Positions 1 to 10,860 of a DNA stretch of 64,000 nt are shown here, one piece after another. The position numbers and the translations under genes were made by a program. Every line of letters begins with the position of its first letter. The stretch's first letter is position 1. The stretch is from Membranipora membranacea (taxonomy: Eukaryota > Bryozoa > Gymnolaemata > Cheilostomatida > Membraniporidae): the NCBI GenBank assembly GCA_914767715.1, contig OU612071.1, positions 13,375,493-13,439,492 of the forward strand, read 5' to 3'. A model generated the notes under the pieces. The model ran no database searches, was not told where the DNA came from, and worked only from the letters and a program-made list of their open reading frames with translations.

Positions 1-1065
1 CAAAGTAAAAATAAAATATAAATCCAATAAGATGATATATGTGATAGGCAGAAAACACTTTGTGCCTATGGGTCTTATGGGTATATTTAGCTTTCAAACC
101 TAACCAAAGTGAGGGTGTTCCCTCCGGGCAGCCTCAATCAGTGAAAATATAATTTCTTTCTTGTTCTTGTTTTGTCACATCAAAGAAATTTCTGACTTAG
201 ACAGAAATATGTGGGGATGCTACGTGTAAGTTGCAGTGCACATTCTCCAGATGTTATTGATACTTTCAACTTGAGATTTATGTCTTTAAGGACTGTCAGA
301 TAATCAAGGATTTAGCTTATTGACAAAGTTTGAAAACCACATTTTGATTAAGAGGCAAAACAGCATGGTGTTACTCCTCGGAAATGAGCCCTGGACTCGT
401 CTTAATTGAACCTATCTCCTTTGATTTTCGTTTTCACGCTGGCAAGGAATTTTAAGTTCAAGTTTAAGTTTAAGTATATCTACCTGTAATAGGCAATCTA
501 AAGCCGCATTCCTCAACAAACTCTGCGGATCTGAATGATTTTATTTGCTCATTTTTATAAATACAATAATGCTTGTTGAGGGACATCCTCTGGTTTTGAT
601 TAATGAACTTCTGACTTGGTTTCCTTTTAGGACCTCAATTTGGCTGAAGAGTAGTTTCATTACTTTAGCTGAAGCAACTAGTTTGTGCAGAATGTGTAAA
701 GTATGTAAACAGGTATCTTTGATGAATCATATTCAAGCATAAATCAGGATTATCTTGTACATCAGTGAAATATTTGCTGCTCCCAAACCTATCATAAGTG
801 TTTGGAAGCCGATTACATCACTTACATAGTACCACCGTGGGTTGGGAGTAAATTTAATAAAATTTGTTGTTTTTTTTCTCTACACTAGGTCTCATTCAAC
901 TGCCCTTTTTAACAGCCCATTAAGAGCAGGTGGCTTATGTGGGGTAGTGACAAAAAGGCGGAGAGGGATCTTTATTTTTTGTGCAAGCGCACAGTAAACC
1001 TCCTGTATTTATGGTCCTAATCCGAACAGACCTGGCTATGATAATATATGGATTATAGGAATGAC

Positions 1066-1130
1066 GGACGGCGCAAGGAATTGAACCTGGATCTTAAGAT
1101 CACAAGTCTTTACCCTTAACCATTAAGCCA
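1066..1130 (-). repeat. tRNA-derived SINE head (degenerate)
   Basis: Read on the minus strand, this has an A-box-like TGGCTTAATGGTTAAGGG followed by a B-box-like GGTTCAATTCC. These are internal RNA polymerase III promoter elements in tRNA spacing. There is no good acceptor-stem pairing, so it reads as a SINE remnant, not a functional tRNA. A similar head occurs at 35880 on the plus strand. Confidence 0.6.
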
Positions 1131-1292
1131 TTTCTTAAAATCACTTCTCATCCAGTAACATTGAGGTTTTCTTCAACACTAAAGTTAATTTTAAAAGAGA
1201 CTATCTATGCAGCAAATTTAGTTATTATGAGTAAGTGATCAAGCAAAAGAATCACTGTTCAGGCGCTGTTCCAAGTGCACAGATATCAACAC

Positions 1293-1430
1293 AGGTGTGT
1301 TATTCTAGGGGAGGCAGAGTGCTGGATGCCAGAATGCTGAATAGAGTGGCCTAAAAATGATATAACTAAGATCTGGATCAGCTCATTTAGGACTTCCAGT
1401 TGCTATTTATATCATTAAAACACTTTTGAG
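1293..1430 (+). mobile_element. hAT-like MITE fragment (CTAGGGGAGGCAG family)
   Basis: The segment contains TTCTAGGGGAGGCAG near its left end and an internal part like the better copies at 4625, 5061 and 9536. The right terminus is not recognisable. It is an old, truncated copy of the family. Confidence 0.5.
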
Positions 1431-2316
1431 GCGGGGACTGGGGACTCAGGAGGAGTTTGCAATACCCAACCTGGGGTCACCTCACACCCTTAATGATTTT
1501 TGCATCCCCTACAATTTCTCCTTAACGGCGGCCCTTCGACAGTTACTTTGCGAGTTATCATGGCTATGCAATGATCAACAAACAATCTTGCCAGTTCCCA
1601 GCCATGCGACCTTAACCCAAGCAGTGTTCAGACCGAGGGTAGTCCTAATTGCTTCCACTGTCACAAATTCACTCACGCATTATATACAGTCGTACCTAAG
1701 CACGCACATCAATCTCCACATAATTATTTATCTATTGAGACATTTTCTTGTATTTTCAAGACGTTGACTGTACATTGAACATAAATAACCTATCTGTTGC
1801 TTGGGAGTTTTTGATTTATTGTCTTTCACCCATATAAAACATACAAACCCACACTCAGCAGAGCATTTACTGTTGTGGAGACGGTACACACAGAATAAGT
1901 CTATTGATCATAGCTAAGGTCATAGGTCACAGCTAATACCATAGGTAAGATTTCTGGAAATAATTTCTCTTTTTTTTCATTGTTTTAATGTGACTTGTCC
2001 GCAGTAGAGTTTTTCTGACTAGGATTCTGTAGCACATATAGGTCGAAAGGTTACCAACCTGGATGCCAGCTCTTGAATTCTTTGACAAAGTGATATCTCC
2101 AGAGCTGTGATTTGCAAAAGCATCTGTATAGCGTGTATATAGCACGCAACTGGATGCCCGTATGTAAGAGTGTAGCGTATCACTTGAGTCTTGGTAGTGC
2201 CCTAAACTTTGCTCCAAAAGTTTTATAATATTTAAACTTAAGTTTTAATTTTGATTTTAAACCCTTCAGTCTTTCAGTTGGGTTAAATTTAAAGTTGTCA
2301 TTTACAGGATTACAGG

Positions 2317-4607
2317 ATGGAGAGGATCCTTGCTGCACTTGTGTTTGGGTGTACCATTTTGGCAGCAAGTGGTAAGTAACCACCGAATCAAAACATTTTG
2401 AATGGCATTGTTGGGAGGAGTTTGTATTATAAATATAGCTGATTAAGAGTATTTAGTTTTACATGTCCAGCAAACAATTTGAATTGATTTCTATTAGCAA
2501 CAGCATAACATTTTTATCTTTTTCATACTGTTGTTCGATTTATACTCCATGTTAACCACTGTGATCTCATTTGCCTGGTACTCAGAGCAGTTTTAAATAC
2601 AATTCATATGATATATATAAAATGCAATTGGGACGCCAGTAATTATCCCAATGCAAAACTTATTTCAGATAAAAACTCAGTGTGCTGTTTCTCAAAGCTC
2701 AGAACTCAGTTTGAATTAAACTAGAGAACATATAAAATATCTTAAATGTATACAATAAAATTTAAAAAGTCAAACTCGCCAAGGAGCTTCCTCCGTCTCA
2801 CTTGTCAACTTGTTAACTTCTAATTTTTCTTTTAATTAATTGTTTTCAACTTTCATTTTTTTTTCACAGGGCATAGAGGGCATCATCATGGGCATCAACA
2901 AGGGCATCAACAAGGGCATCATCCAGTTTTTGGCGAAGAGCAGGAAAACGTTGTTGAGGTGCAACCTATTGACGTCGAACCGTCACAGGAAGTCGCTTCC
3001 GTCCCGTTACAGGAAGTCGATTTTGTAGATTTTACCCTGGATGTTATTGCTTTCAACCCGATACTCGCACCGACTCTTGATCTTGGCTCTGTTGACCTCC
3101 CTAGTGACATCATCCAAGGGGAGCAACTTCCTGACAATATTGCTGTGCAAGAATGCGAAAATAATGAAAGACGAATTGACAGTTGTACTAACGGGACTCC
3201 CCCGCAATGCAGGGACTTAACTGTTAATGATGGTAGCTGCTTTAGGTAAGTTCAGACTAATCATCAAAATACGCTACTGACCTTATGTTTTCAAGTGGTT
3301 TAATAATTTGTGAATAATTAAGACTTGTGAAAAGAGTTGGAGTTGTGCCCTCCGCGAATTAGGAGCCCGCGAACTATTAAGGTCAGAAGGGTAATAGTAA
3401 ATACACTCTATTTGCTTTCTGTTTTTTATTCATTATTAATTTATCATATTTTTTCATTTATTATACAATTTCTTTTGCTTTATATATTTATTTCTATTTT
3501 ATTTATTTATTATACACTTTATTTGCAAGTGTGTCCAATAAGAATATTTTTACATTAAGAGCATTGATACAGCTAATCTATTTAGTGCACCCTTGTGCAA
3601 GGTGAGGGCTGGCAAGCTAGGTTAATGTATGAAGAGCACACCTCTATTAGCGGCAATAGTAGTGACCTGGATTCGATGTGTAGGTAAACCATACACTAAT
3701 TGAGGCTTAAATGCTCAAAAAGTTATAAAAGCTTGTAGGTTCCAAAGATGCTGATAAGCTCTTTTTGATTTTGAAGTTGCCCCTCACACATAGGCACATA
3801 GTGTCAAGCCTGCAGAGGGGGGAAGTCTGCTTGAATATGATATCCAATCTTTAGTCCATAGTGATCTAGTATTATACGGCATGCACAAATTAAAGCCCCC
3901 TTTTTCTATTGCGTATGCCCCATTATCTTATCTCCTCTTCTCTTTTGTTTCCGCCTTCTGCAGGGAGATAACCCCTGGGAGGACCCCATCAGGACCTCAC
4001 AATTGCTACTGAATTTAAATCATTTGTGGCAGGTGTGGTGCAAACTAGGTCCCTATATTGTACTCACGGTAATATGAACATTCCAACGGTACGAAAAACG
4101 TACATCTGTCATTTCTACCTTAATTTTACAATACAGATAAGCTATTAGGTTTATTACTTTTATTTGTATATTATATTATTTTATGTTAAATTTTATTGTA
4201 TTATATTATATTAGTTGTATTATATTTGTATTAGTTGTATAACTGTTTAATATAACCATGAGTATTATGTTACGTTTACTATGTGTGTGTGTGTATGATT
4301 CGGGCTTGTTTTTGCACTTTAGTTAGGGATTCATTGGCATTATTCACCTCCCAAGTTCATTGAAAATCACCCAAGTCATCAAATCATTCTTTTTAAAACA
4401 CAATAATAGTCAAATTTTTCAATTAACATCTCTGACTTCATCATAAAAAATGTGATATGTTTCAGATGTTGTAATGCTTGTCCGGAAGGAAAACAGTATA
4501 GAGAAGAAAATACTGGTGGATGTCGAAGAGCCCTAGGACCGTGTGGTTCTGGACCTTTTCGTCGTTTTAGGGGAAGAAGAAGATGTGGTTACTGCTGTGA
4601 TGCATAA
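2317..4607 (+). CDS. Secreted His-rich, cysteine-rich protein (paralog 1)
   Basis: Three coding exons: 2317-2371, 2870-3245 and 4466-4607. All introns are GT-AG, and the total of 573 nt gives 190 residues plus stop. Exon 1 encodes a hydrophobic signal peptide of about 18 residues. The mature protein begins with a Gly-His-rich tract containing repeated GHQQ units. An acidic, hydrophobic, Cys-free spacer follows, then a C-terminal domain of about 80 residues with 12 Cys. The core spacing is C-x9-C-x7-C-x9-C-F-R-C-C, and the protein ends in an Arg-rich stretch plus C-G-Y-C-C near the C-terminus. Intron phases are 1 and 2, identical to the paralog at 13289-14174. An AG directly before the ATG suggests a spliced 5' UTR. 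I recognise no named family. Extracellular release is inferred from the signal peptide. A disulfide-rich defence, toxin-like or signalling peptide is possible but unproven. Confidence 0.82.
3590..3700 (-). repeat. Degenerate SINE fragment in intron 2 of paralog 1
   Basis: The string CACCCTTGTGCAAGGTGAG and a following damaged B-box-like GGATTCGATG resemble the minus-strand SINE at 32225-32390 (CACTCCTGTACAAGGTAGGAG). It lies inside the second intron of the cysteine-rich gene. Confidence 0.45.
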
Positions 4608-4624
4608 GGTGAGAATAATCAACA

Positions 4625-4825
4625 GGCCCGTAGTTCTAGGGGAGGCAGGGACGCCATGCCTTCCCTAAAATTGAATATTGAATATTCTATGTCAGATTCA
4701 GCTTCTCTGGAATTTCCACTTGATTATTAATTGCCTTAAATTGCTCAGAGAGGAGCTTACTGTTGATGCTTTGGTCTCGCCTCGAATTTTCGCTCACCCT
4801 ACCATTTTTTCTTAACCGAAGCCCA
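4625..4825 (+). mobile_element. hAT-like MITE, copy 1
   Basis: It starts with GGCCCGTAGTTCTAGGGG and ends with a CCTACCATTTTTTCTTAA segment before a GCCC terminus. It has no coding capacity. It lies within 20 bp of the stop codon of the first cysteine-rich gene and may be part of its 3' UTR. Confidence 0.7.
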
Positions 4826-5060
4826 GATCAATAACAACATTGAAGATTACCAAAAGACTCATGTACGTTATAGTCAGATTTGCATGCTAAAAGAATTAAA
4901 ATCTGTACTTGAGTAATGAGGTATTGATGGTGGAAAGAGTGCCTCCCATGAGGGAAGGTAACTCTCTTTCCTTGCATTACGATGTCAGAGTGGATAGGAA
5001 GTGCGTGTTTGTTGTATTGCAGATTTCAATTGGACAAAGCGTATTAATCTGTATTTGGCA

Positions 5061-5237
5061 GGCCCGTAGTTCTAGGGGAGGCAGGCTTCCCAAGAAACCA
5101 TGTCAGAATCAGCTCATCTTGGATTTCCATTAATTGCTAATTACATGCCTTTCATTGCCTATTGAACCGCTCCTGGTGAAGTTTCGAACTGGTCTCAAAC
5201 TTTTGCCTCCCCTACCATTATTCTATAATACGGCCCT
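5061..5237 (+). mobile_element. hAT-like MITE, copy 2
   Basis: It shares the GGCCCGTAGTTCTAGGGG left end and a CTCCCCTACCATTATTCT to GGCCCTG right end with its neighbours. It has no coding potential. Confidence 0.7.
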
Positions 5238-5639
5238 GTTTAGCTATGTGCCAAATCAATGCACAATGCGAAACATTCCTTATCATAAAGGCTTTGTAGG
5301 CCGTAACTTTCCTCAGTGAAATTACGAGGAATATCTACTGCTTCGATATGTTTAGTATTTCATTGTCAATTTGCTTCTTGAAAATTCCAGACCACGTTGC
5401 AAAGGACTGTCGTTCAATAACGGCTTATTGTTTATTTTGTAGTGATCGTCAAGGGCTAATGACTACTTGGTTGGACACAAAACACTGATGATTCGCTACA
5501 GAATGACCTTGACCAGAGATTAATTGAACAATATGAAGATGAATATTATATTATCCACACAATTTATTCAATATTACAAAGCCATATGTCTGGTAACAAA
5601 AACATATGCCACCGACAGAGAAAATGGCCAAGACATTAC

Positions 5640-5935
5640 GAAATCTATTGCCATGGTTAATCTAACATATAAAATGATTGTATCTTTGAAATAACCTCAG
5701 CAAAAGTTGCTATTTGCATTTGAGATTACTTAGGCTCACATTTTGTCTGATTTTTGTTACACCAACATTAACATTGCTTATCTGCCAGCTGTCACACTAG
5801 TGTTGAGGTTAAACCCTTTGAGCTTATATGAGAAGTTGAGAAACTAGCATAATATATAGAAACACTTTTCTTGTAAGTTGCGACTCCTGAAGTCATAATC
5901 TTGTCGAGATGGTAAGCTAATATTTTCTTTGTCAA
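5640..5935 (+). repeat. Conserved 3' flank of paralog 1 (matches 14640-14920)
   Basis: Shared landmarks with the segment downstream of the second cysteine-rich gene include TAGGCTCACATTTT, GCATAATA..TAGAA.CACTT and TATAAGTTGC-like strings in the same order. This shows that the duplication which made the two genes included downstream DNA. A possible polyadenylation signal (AATAAA) lies further on, near 5985. Confidence 0.6.
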
Positions 5936-6039
5936 TGTTGTTGCATAAAAGAGCCTATGAGACTTATATATAACTGATCACATCAATAAAAATGCTCCTA
6001 TTCTGGCTTCAATTCTTGTATTTCTGTATTTGTGTCGCA

Positions 6040-6278
6040 GGGCCGTTGTTTAGAAAAAATGATAGGCAAAATTCTGAAGCAGGTCTAAAGCATCACCAGG
6101 AGGGGTGCTCTACGCTCCTCCATAAGCAAATTTAAGAAATTTAGTTATCAAATGGAAATCCCAGAGGAGCTGATTCTGACATGAATTATTCAATAATAGT
6201 GCTCTAAGGCCACTGTAATTAGCTTTCAAGGGGAGGCAGTGCCTCCTTGCCCCCCCCCCCCCCCTAGAACTACGGGCT
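6040..6278 (-). mobile_element. hAT-like MITE, copy 3 (inverted)
   Basis: The element is in reverse orientation, with a left end CAGGGCCGTTGTTTAG and a right end CCCCTAGAACTACGGG. It contains an 18-base C homopolymer just inside the right terminus, apparently an expansion of the TGCCTCCCCTAG stretch seen in the copy at 10390. Confidence 0.7.
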
Positions 6279-6464
6279 TGTGTCGCTGTACAATTTAGTT
6301 ATAATTGCAACTTACCAGGACTTGACGAAATTTTCAAGAATGCTACAGTTTAAACACTAAATCAGATGCCTCGCTTCAGGCATACCCATCATTCAAGGAA
6401 GCTTTCTCCAATCTTTAGTGGGTGAAATTGAATATGAAGTAGCTTTACTAGCTATAGTGGTGTG

Positions 6465-6781
6465 TACTGTAATATTTCACTTATAAGGCACCGGCCTCAT
6501 AAGTGAAGACCCTCCCTCAGAAAACATAAAAATGCTCCAGTTATAGGCACCCCACAGCAATAAGGCACCCCTTTGGAGAAATAGCCGCCCACAGTGGAAT
6601 TCGAACTCATGCTCCACAAGGCAGACGCTGCTACCGCTGAGCTATTCATCATCACTTATAGAGAGCTAGCTGTTTTGGTCCAAATAATATATATAAATGC
6701 TTCACATGATATATGACATATGATCCTTTCTTAAAGGCGCCTTCACCTAGAATGCGTGTCTTATATGTGAGGTATTACTGT
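6465..6781. mobile_element. TIR MITE with tRNA-like core, copy 1
   Basis: The ends are inverted: ACTGTAATATTTCACTTATA at the left, and the reverse complement of a right end reading GTGAGGTATTACTGTT. Inside, near 6580-6650, is a minus-strand tRNA-like segment with TAGCTCAGCGGTAGCAGCG as an A-box-like region and a damaged B box. A longer copy of the same element is at 56621-57230. Confidence 0.65.
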
Positions 6782-6929
6782 TAGTGATGGCCTCGAATTT
6801 TGTTATTGACAGCTGCGTAAGATGATAATAACAGGAAACAGAAGTCAATTATCAATAATCAATAGCTGAATGCCCATACACAAGGAGCATTTTTGGTTAA
6901 AATGTTTGTTAAAATCGCAGGGATTAGTC

Positions 6930-7132
6930 ACTCACCACATCGTGGCGGCGAAATAGTGTGCCTTAAGGACGAGGCTGCAATGTCTGCACCAATTTGCTCC
7001 CAGTTTGTATACAGGAGCACACCTGGGGTACCAACAACTCCCAGTAGACAGTGGACTGCAGTGGGAATCTAACCCACGACCATAAACACTTGGATGCTGA
7101 AGGAGCAGCGCTCTAACCAATGAGCCACCTCC
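6930..7132 (-). repeat. tRNA-derived SINE
   Basis: On the minus strand it begins with a tRNA-like head: A box GTGGCTCATTGGTTAGAGCG and B-box-like GGTTAGATTCCC. An unrelated body of about 130 bp follows, ending near 6930. The body shows that this is a SINE and not a tRNA gene. Confidence 0.7.
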
Positions 7133-8615
7133 TATTTTGAAGTATGATGCAGCAAACAGTCATCTAATATGACTGACACCAAGACAGTAAGTGTTAAGTT
7201 GGGAAAAAAAATATAAAAAGAGAGGGTTTATCAAAATGACTTGATGAATCCTAAAAGATGAAGGCTAAATTTACCTAAAAATAATACGTTGCAGTTGCCT
7301 TTTCAGGTAAATTGAGAACACAACTTCATATGCAATGGCAGATTTTGACAGATTGAAGCCTTTTGCCATGGATTTTCACCTGATTTGAGCTGTTTAAGAG
7401 TTGCCCATCCTCAGTTTTAAATTTCTAACTAAGTAAAGTAACGATGTTGGCAAATTTACATAAAATGTATATTGTTTTATCGGTAATAAGTGACTATAAA
7501 GTACACAATTTTTTTTTTGGAAACATTTTGAGCCGTTCATATTTTATTGCTCATTTCAGTATTTACTGCAATTACTACGAAACAGAGTGTGGAGAAATGA
7601 ATGAAAAAAGTCATGCATCCTGCATGGCGCATTTCGTCATACCAGAAGTGTGTTAAGTCAGATGATTGATGTTTACTACTTAAAACGATATGAGGCATAG
7701 ATTCAACCATATCTATCACAGATGCAATACCATATCATTTGCAGTTCATCCCGCCAATTTGCGGCAAAGTTGGCTTGTTGACATGGATGATAGAACTATG
7801 CAAGAGAAAACAAGTCTTTAACCATGGTATATTTTTATTCAATTCTTTAGCAGTCCAAAAAAGTTGGTTTGTCATAGTTTTTTGACATGGTTTTTTTAGG
7901 GAAAATTTAACAGTAACATGTCAACACAAACACTGTCAAATAGAATTAAAATGTATAATTCAACAGGTCACTCTATTTACACGATTATTGCACCCAAATC
8001 ACGATCAAATCATGATTGTCATGTGTGATTATGTTATTTGTAATAACATCTTTGAATGTAGCCACACAACTTGATAATAATCAGTACTGCTAGACCCCAA
8101 CCGCTCCTATAAATACTATATTATGAATACAAGTGTAAATAGTCTCTACTAGTAATATATCAATTGATAATACGTAACAGTGAAATAAAAATTATCTCAC
8201 AACATAAGCGAAGAAATATGTGATCAAATAAATGTATATTTAGTATAAATAAAGATGATTTCGATGTTCAGTTTAGTCCAGAAACCGGACTGCCCAGAAT
8301 ATAGGCGATGTTTTCTATTATGCGGTGGTATCAGCACTCCTCCTCTGAGCAATTAACGTTTTCAAGTTGATAGGATGCAAGGTAGTCCTCCATGTCTTGG
8401 ATGTTTGGTAAAATGTAAAAAATGTAAATCACCTTTTATTAACGGCTCCCCAGCAATATTTACAGGAATATAACATAGATACATATACATATTCAATTTA
8501 GCACACTCCTGTACAAGGTAGGAGTGGGTAGGGGTGGGAGAGCTCACCTCCTTCATATGATACATCTGTTTTAAGGTAGTGACATGGGGTCAGCAAAACT
8601 CAATTTTCTATACAC
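7133..8615. other. Intergenic, no gene recognised
   Basis: Only short unsupported open frames are seen. A truncated SINE tail at about 8490-8560 shares CACTCCTGTACAAGGTAGGAG with the copy at 32225. Nothing else here is assignable. Confidence 0.5.
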
Positions 8616-8619
8616 TTTT

Positions 8620-9110
8620 GGAAAGCTGCCGAGCTACTGATCGCTAATAGCTCATCAAAAATGTGATTGGATGACGCTCATAATTTTATCAAGGAAATGA
8701 GGCCATAAAGGCCGTTTTTAGCAAAGTGGATAGTTGATTTGATTGCTAGAAATTTCAAATGGGGGTTATATTTATTCCTAGAGATATAGTTTTTCCTAAT
8801 TTTTGGTTCAAAATAATATATGATGAGCCCAAAGTAGCTTTTTACGTCACAGCATAATGTGTGTGATTTCTGAAATCTGATGATATAATGTGAAATTTTA
8901 AGCAACGATTTGAGATAGATTGAATAAATAAGAGCCGAATGTTTCGCTTCTCTCCGACGGAGTGCTGTTGAATTGAAACACCCCAATGCAGTATAACAAA
9001 TTTATCAAGATCAGCACAAACCATCTAAGGTAGATAGGTTTGGCGTCATTTTTTGTTAAAGCCAAACTTGCTGTCAAAAAGACCATTACAAAGGTCAGAC
9101 CAATTTATTG
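8620..9110 (+). repeat. Dispersed repeat related to 62978-64000
   Basis: It opens with GAAAGCTGCCGAGCTACTGA, the same 20 bases as at 62984. Later it shares landmarks such as TTTTTACGTCAC and GAAATTTCAAA in the same order. The two copies are clearly diverged. No coding capacity is recognised. Confidence 0.65.
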
Positions 9111-9239
9111 TTTAAAGTTGTGACCTACAGAGCAGCTTTGAATAAGCATAGTTCAGTCTAGAAATGCCAACAAAATTTGGCACTGCGTATCAGTTTTCCC
9201 CGAATTTCACACTACAGAAAGTCAAAACCATCTAGTTAA

Positions 9240-9530
9240 AGGGGCTTTTAACGGTGTTTTTGGGCATTCTGTGGTAAGTAAGTCCGGAAAAACTTATACG
9301 CTTTGCATATTTATAACACCATTAAACTTATTTTGGTAGCGTAGCATCGGGATTAGCTGGGAATCAAAGAAATAATTGTACTCCTTCTATGATTTCAACC
9401 CATAGATTTAATGGGCATATCCGCATCGATGTTGGCGGCAAAAACTATGGTGTTAGATCACATTTTTTGTTCTCTGACAGAGAAATGCAATAGATTTGAG
9501 ATATTGGTTAGGGTGATACATATTGTCATC
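9240..9530 (+). repeat. Dispersed repeat, copy 1 (also 15600, 18540; inverted 22200)
   Basis: Shared order of short landmarks: TTTGGTAGC.TAGCA.CGG, TTTCAACCC, GGGCATA, GGCAAAAACTATG.TGTT and a GATA(T/G)GGT(T/A)AGGGT-like end. It lies immediately before the MITE at 9536. It is probably a part of an old transposable element. Confidence 0.55.
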
Positions 9531-9535
9531 AAGCA

Positions 9536-9772
9536 GGCCCGTAGTTCCAGGGGAGGCAGGGAGGCACTACCTCCCCTAAAAAGCTATATAGAGTGTACTA
9601 AAAACACTATAATTGGGTCATCCATGATAGAATCAGTTCCTCTGGGATTTCCATTTGCTATTTATATGCCTTCAATTGCTTGGGGAGGAGCTTACAGCAC
9701 CAATCGTGGTGATGATTCGGATTGGCTTCAGACTTTTACCTCCCCTACCATGTTTTCAAAATTACAGTCCTG
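9536..9772 (+). mobile_element. hAT-like MITE, copy 4
   Basis: The left end is GGCCCGTAGTTCCAGGGGAG. The right part contains ACTTTTACCTCCCCTACCAT and ends near ACAGTCCTG. The copy is full length with both termini visible. Confidence 0.72.
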
Positions 9773-10129
9773 TCAACTGTCCGAATATTAAATTTTGTCA
9801 TCCACCAAAAAAATGCAGCTATATCTGGAACCCACCTTTCAATGTTTGGCATCTTTATGTTTGCCCAAAAACCAAATTAGAATGATACCATGATTCAAGT
9901 TTTGACATGTCTTATAATGACTCAACAAAGCTGGTGGCAAGACATTAACATTGAACATAAATCATGACTGTTTATAATGTATAATGTTAACTTAAACTCC
10001 TCTGTATCTAAGCTGTATGTAAGGTTTTTCTTGTTATTTTTTATTCTGCTAAAAGGATGGATATAAAATAATGCTTGTAATGGAAAGAAATAAAATAAAT
10101 ATAGAACAAAAAGCATGGAGACATCTAGA

Positions 10130-10388
10130 TAGTCCAGGGACTAGAGTGACAGCTCTCCCAAGTCTGCGGCAAGGTTGTGGTTGCCCCTCACCATCCATCG
10201 CAGGCCACAGACGCCCCGCTAGACCATTCATGAGATCGGACCAATTAATTTAATACAATAGCTCATATTGACCTAGAGCAAGAGGGCCTCAAACCAGAAA
10301 ACACACAACCGAGAAAGCCTACAGAAGATAAGAAATGGTCAGGCAAGGGACTGTATTGAGTTGAGCTCTGTGAGCTTGATCTTAGTTA
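10130..10388 (+). repeat. Dispersed repeat shared with 16840-17060 and ~20225
   Basis: The phrases AATAGCTCA.AT.GACC.AGA and GAGGGCCTCAAACCAGAAAA recur near 16860-16900. A GGCAAGGTTG block also recurs, inverted in part at 20227. It probably comes from one larger degenerate element, and no protein could be assigned. Confidence 0.5.
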
Positions 10389-10389
10389 G

Positions 10390-10613
10390 CAGGGCCATAG
10401 TTTAGAAAAAGGGTAGGAGAGGCAAAAGTTTGAGGCACCAGGAGGGGTGCTGTTAACTCCACCCTTAGCAATTTAAGGAATTTATTTAGCAAATTGAAAT
10501 CCCAGAGGAGCTGATTTTGACATGAATTTTTTAATTATAGTGTTTTTAGGCCACTGTAATTAGCTTTCTAGGGGAGGCAGTGCCTCCTTGCCTCCCCTAG
10601 AACTACAGGCCTA
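10390..10613 (-). mobile_element. hAT-like MITE, copy 5 (inverted)
   Basis: It has a left end AGGGCCATAGTTTAG and a right end CCTCCCCTAGAACTACAGGC. It is about 224 bp, in reverse orientation, and closely similar to copy 3 at 6040 but without the long C run. Confidence 0.72.
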
Positions 10614-10739
10614 CAAGAGTTGATATTTGTGTATCCTGCACCCCATTCAATTCTTCAAGGAGTGCCAATGCCTCAAAAAAACATATGAATATGAAGCTAA
10701 CAAAGTAGGATAAAGTAGAAAAAAATGGGGTAGGGCTTA

Positions 10740-10860
10740 GCGGAATTATATTTAATGCCCCGTAAAATTTATATATATGCTTTGAGTGCCAGCCAAGCAC
10801 CTTGCAAAACAGTAAATCATCCACCAAACCCGCCAAGAGTTGTATTTCCGGATAATCTCA
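10740..10860 (+). repeat. Short dispersed repeat (also 18180, 20400 inv., 22340 inv.)
   Basis: The segment shares GCCAGCCAAGCA and CATCCACCAAACC.GCCAA with 18180-18310. In reverse complement it matches 20400-20510 and 22360-22470. Four copies are present in the window. Confidence 0.6.

Larger units (their letters stand above)
1..2316. other. Region upstream of first gene, no coding gene seen
   Basis: No open frame here has a recognisable domain or plausible splice structure. The region holds a tRNA-like SINE fragment and a piece of an hAT-like MITE, both listed separately. A polypyrimidine stretch and an AG directly before the ATG at 2317 suggest that an untranslated first exon lies somewhere in this stretch, but I cannot place it. 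Confidence 0.5.

Noticed and set aside
1426-1767. 113-codon open frame as a gene
   Set aside because: It overlaps MITE-derived sequence at its start, shows no domain, and has no splice or UTR context.
9411-9885. 126- and 76-codon open frames as genes
   Set aside because: They run through the hAT-like MITE at 9536-9772 and the repeat at 9240, so their sequence is explained by the repeats.
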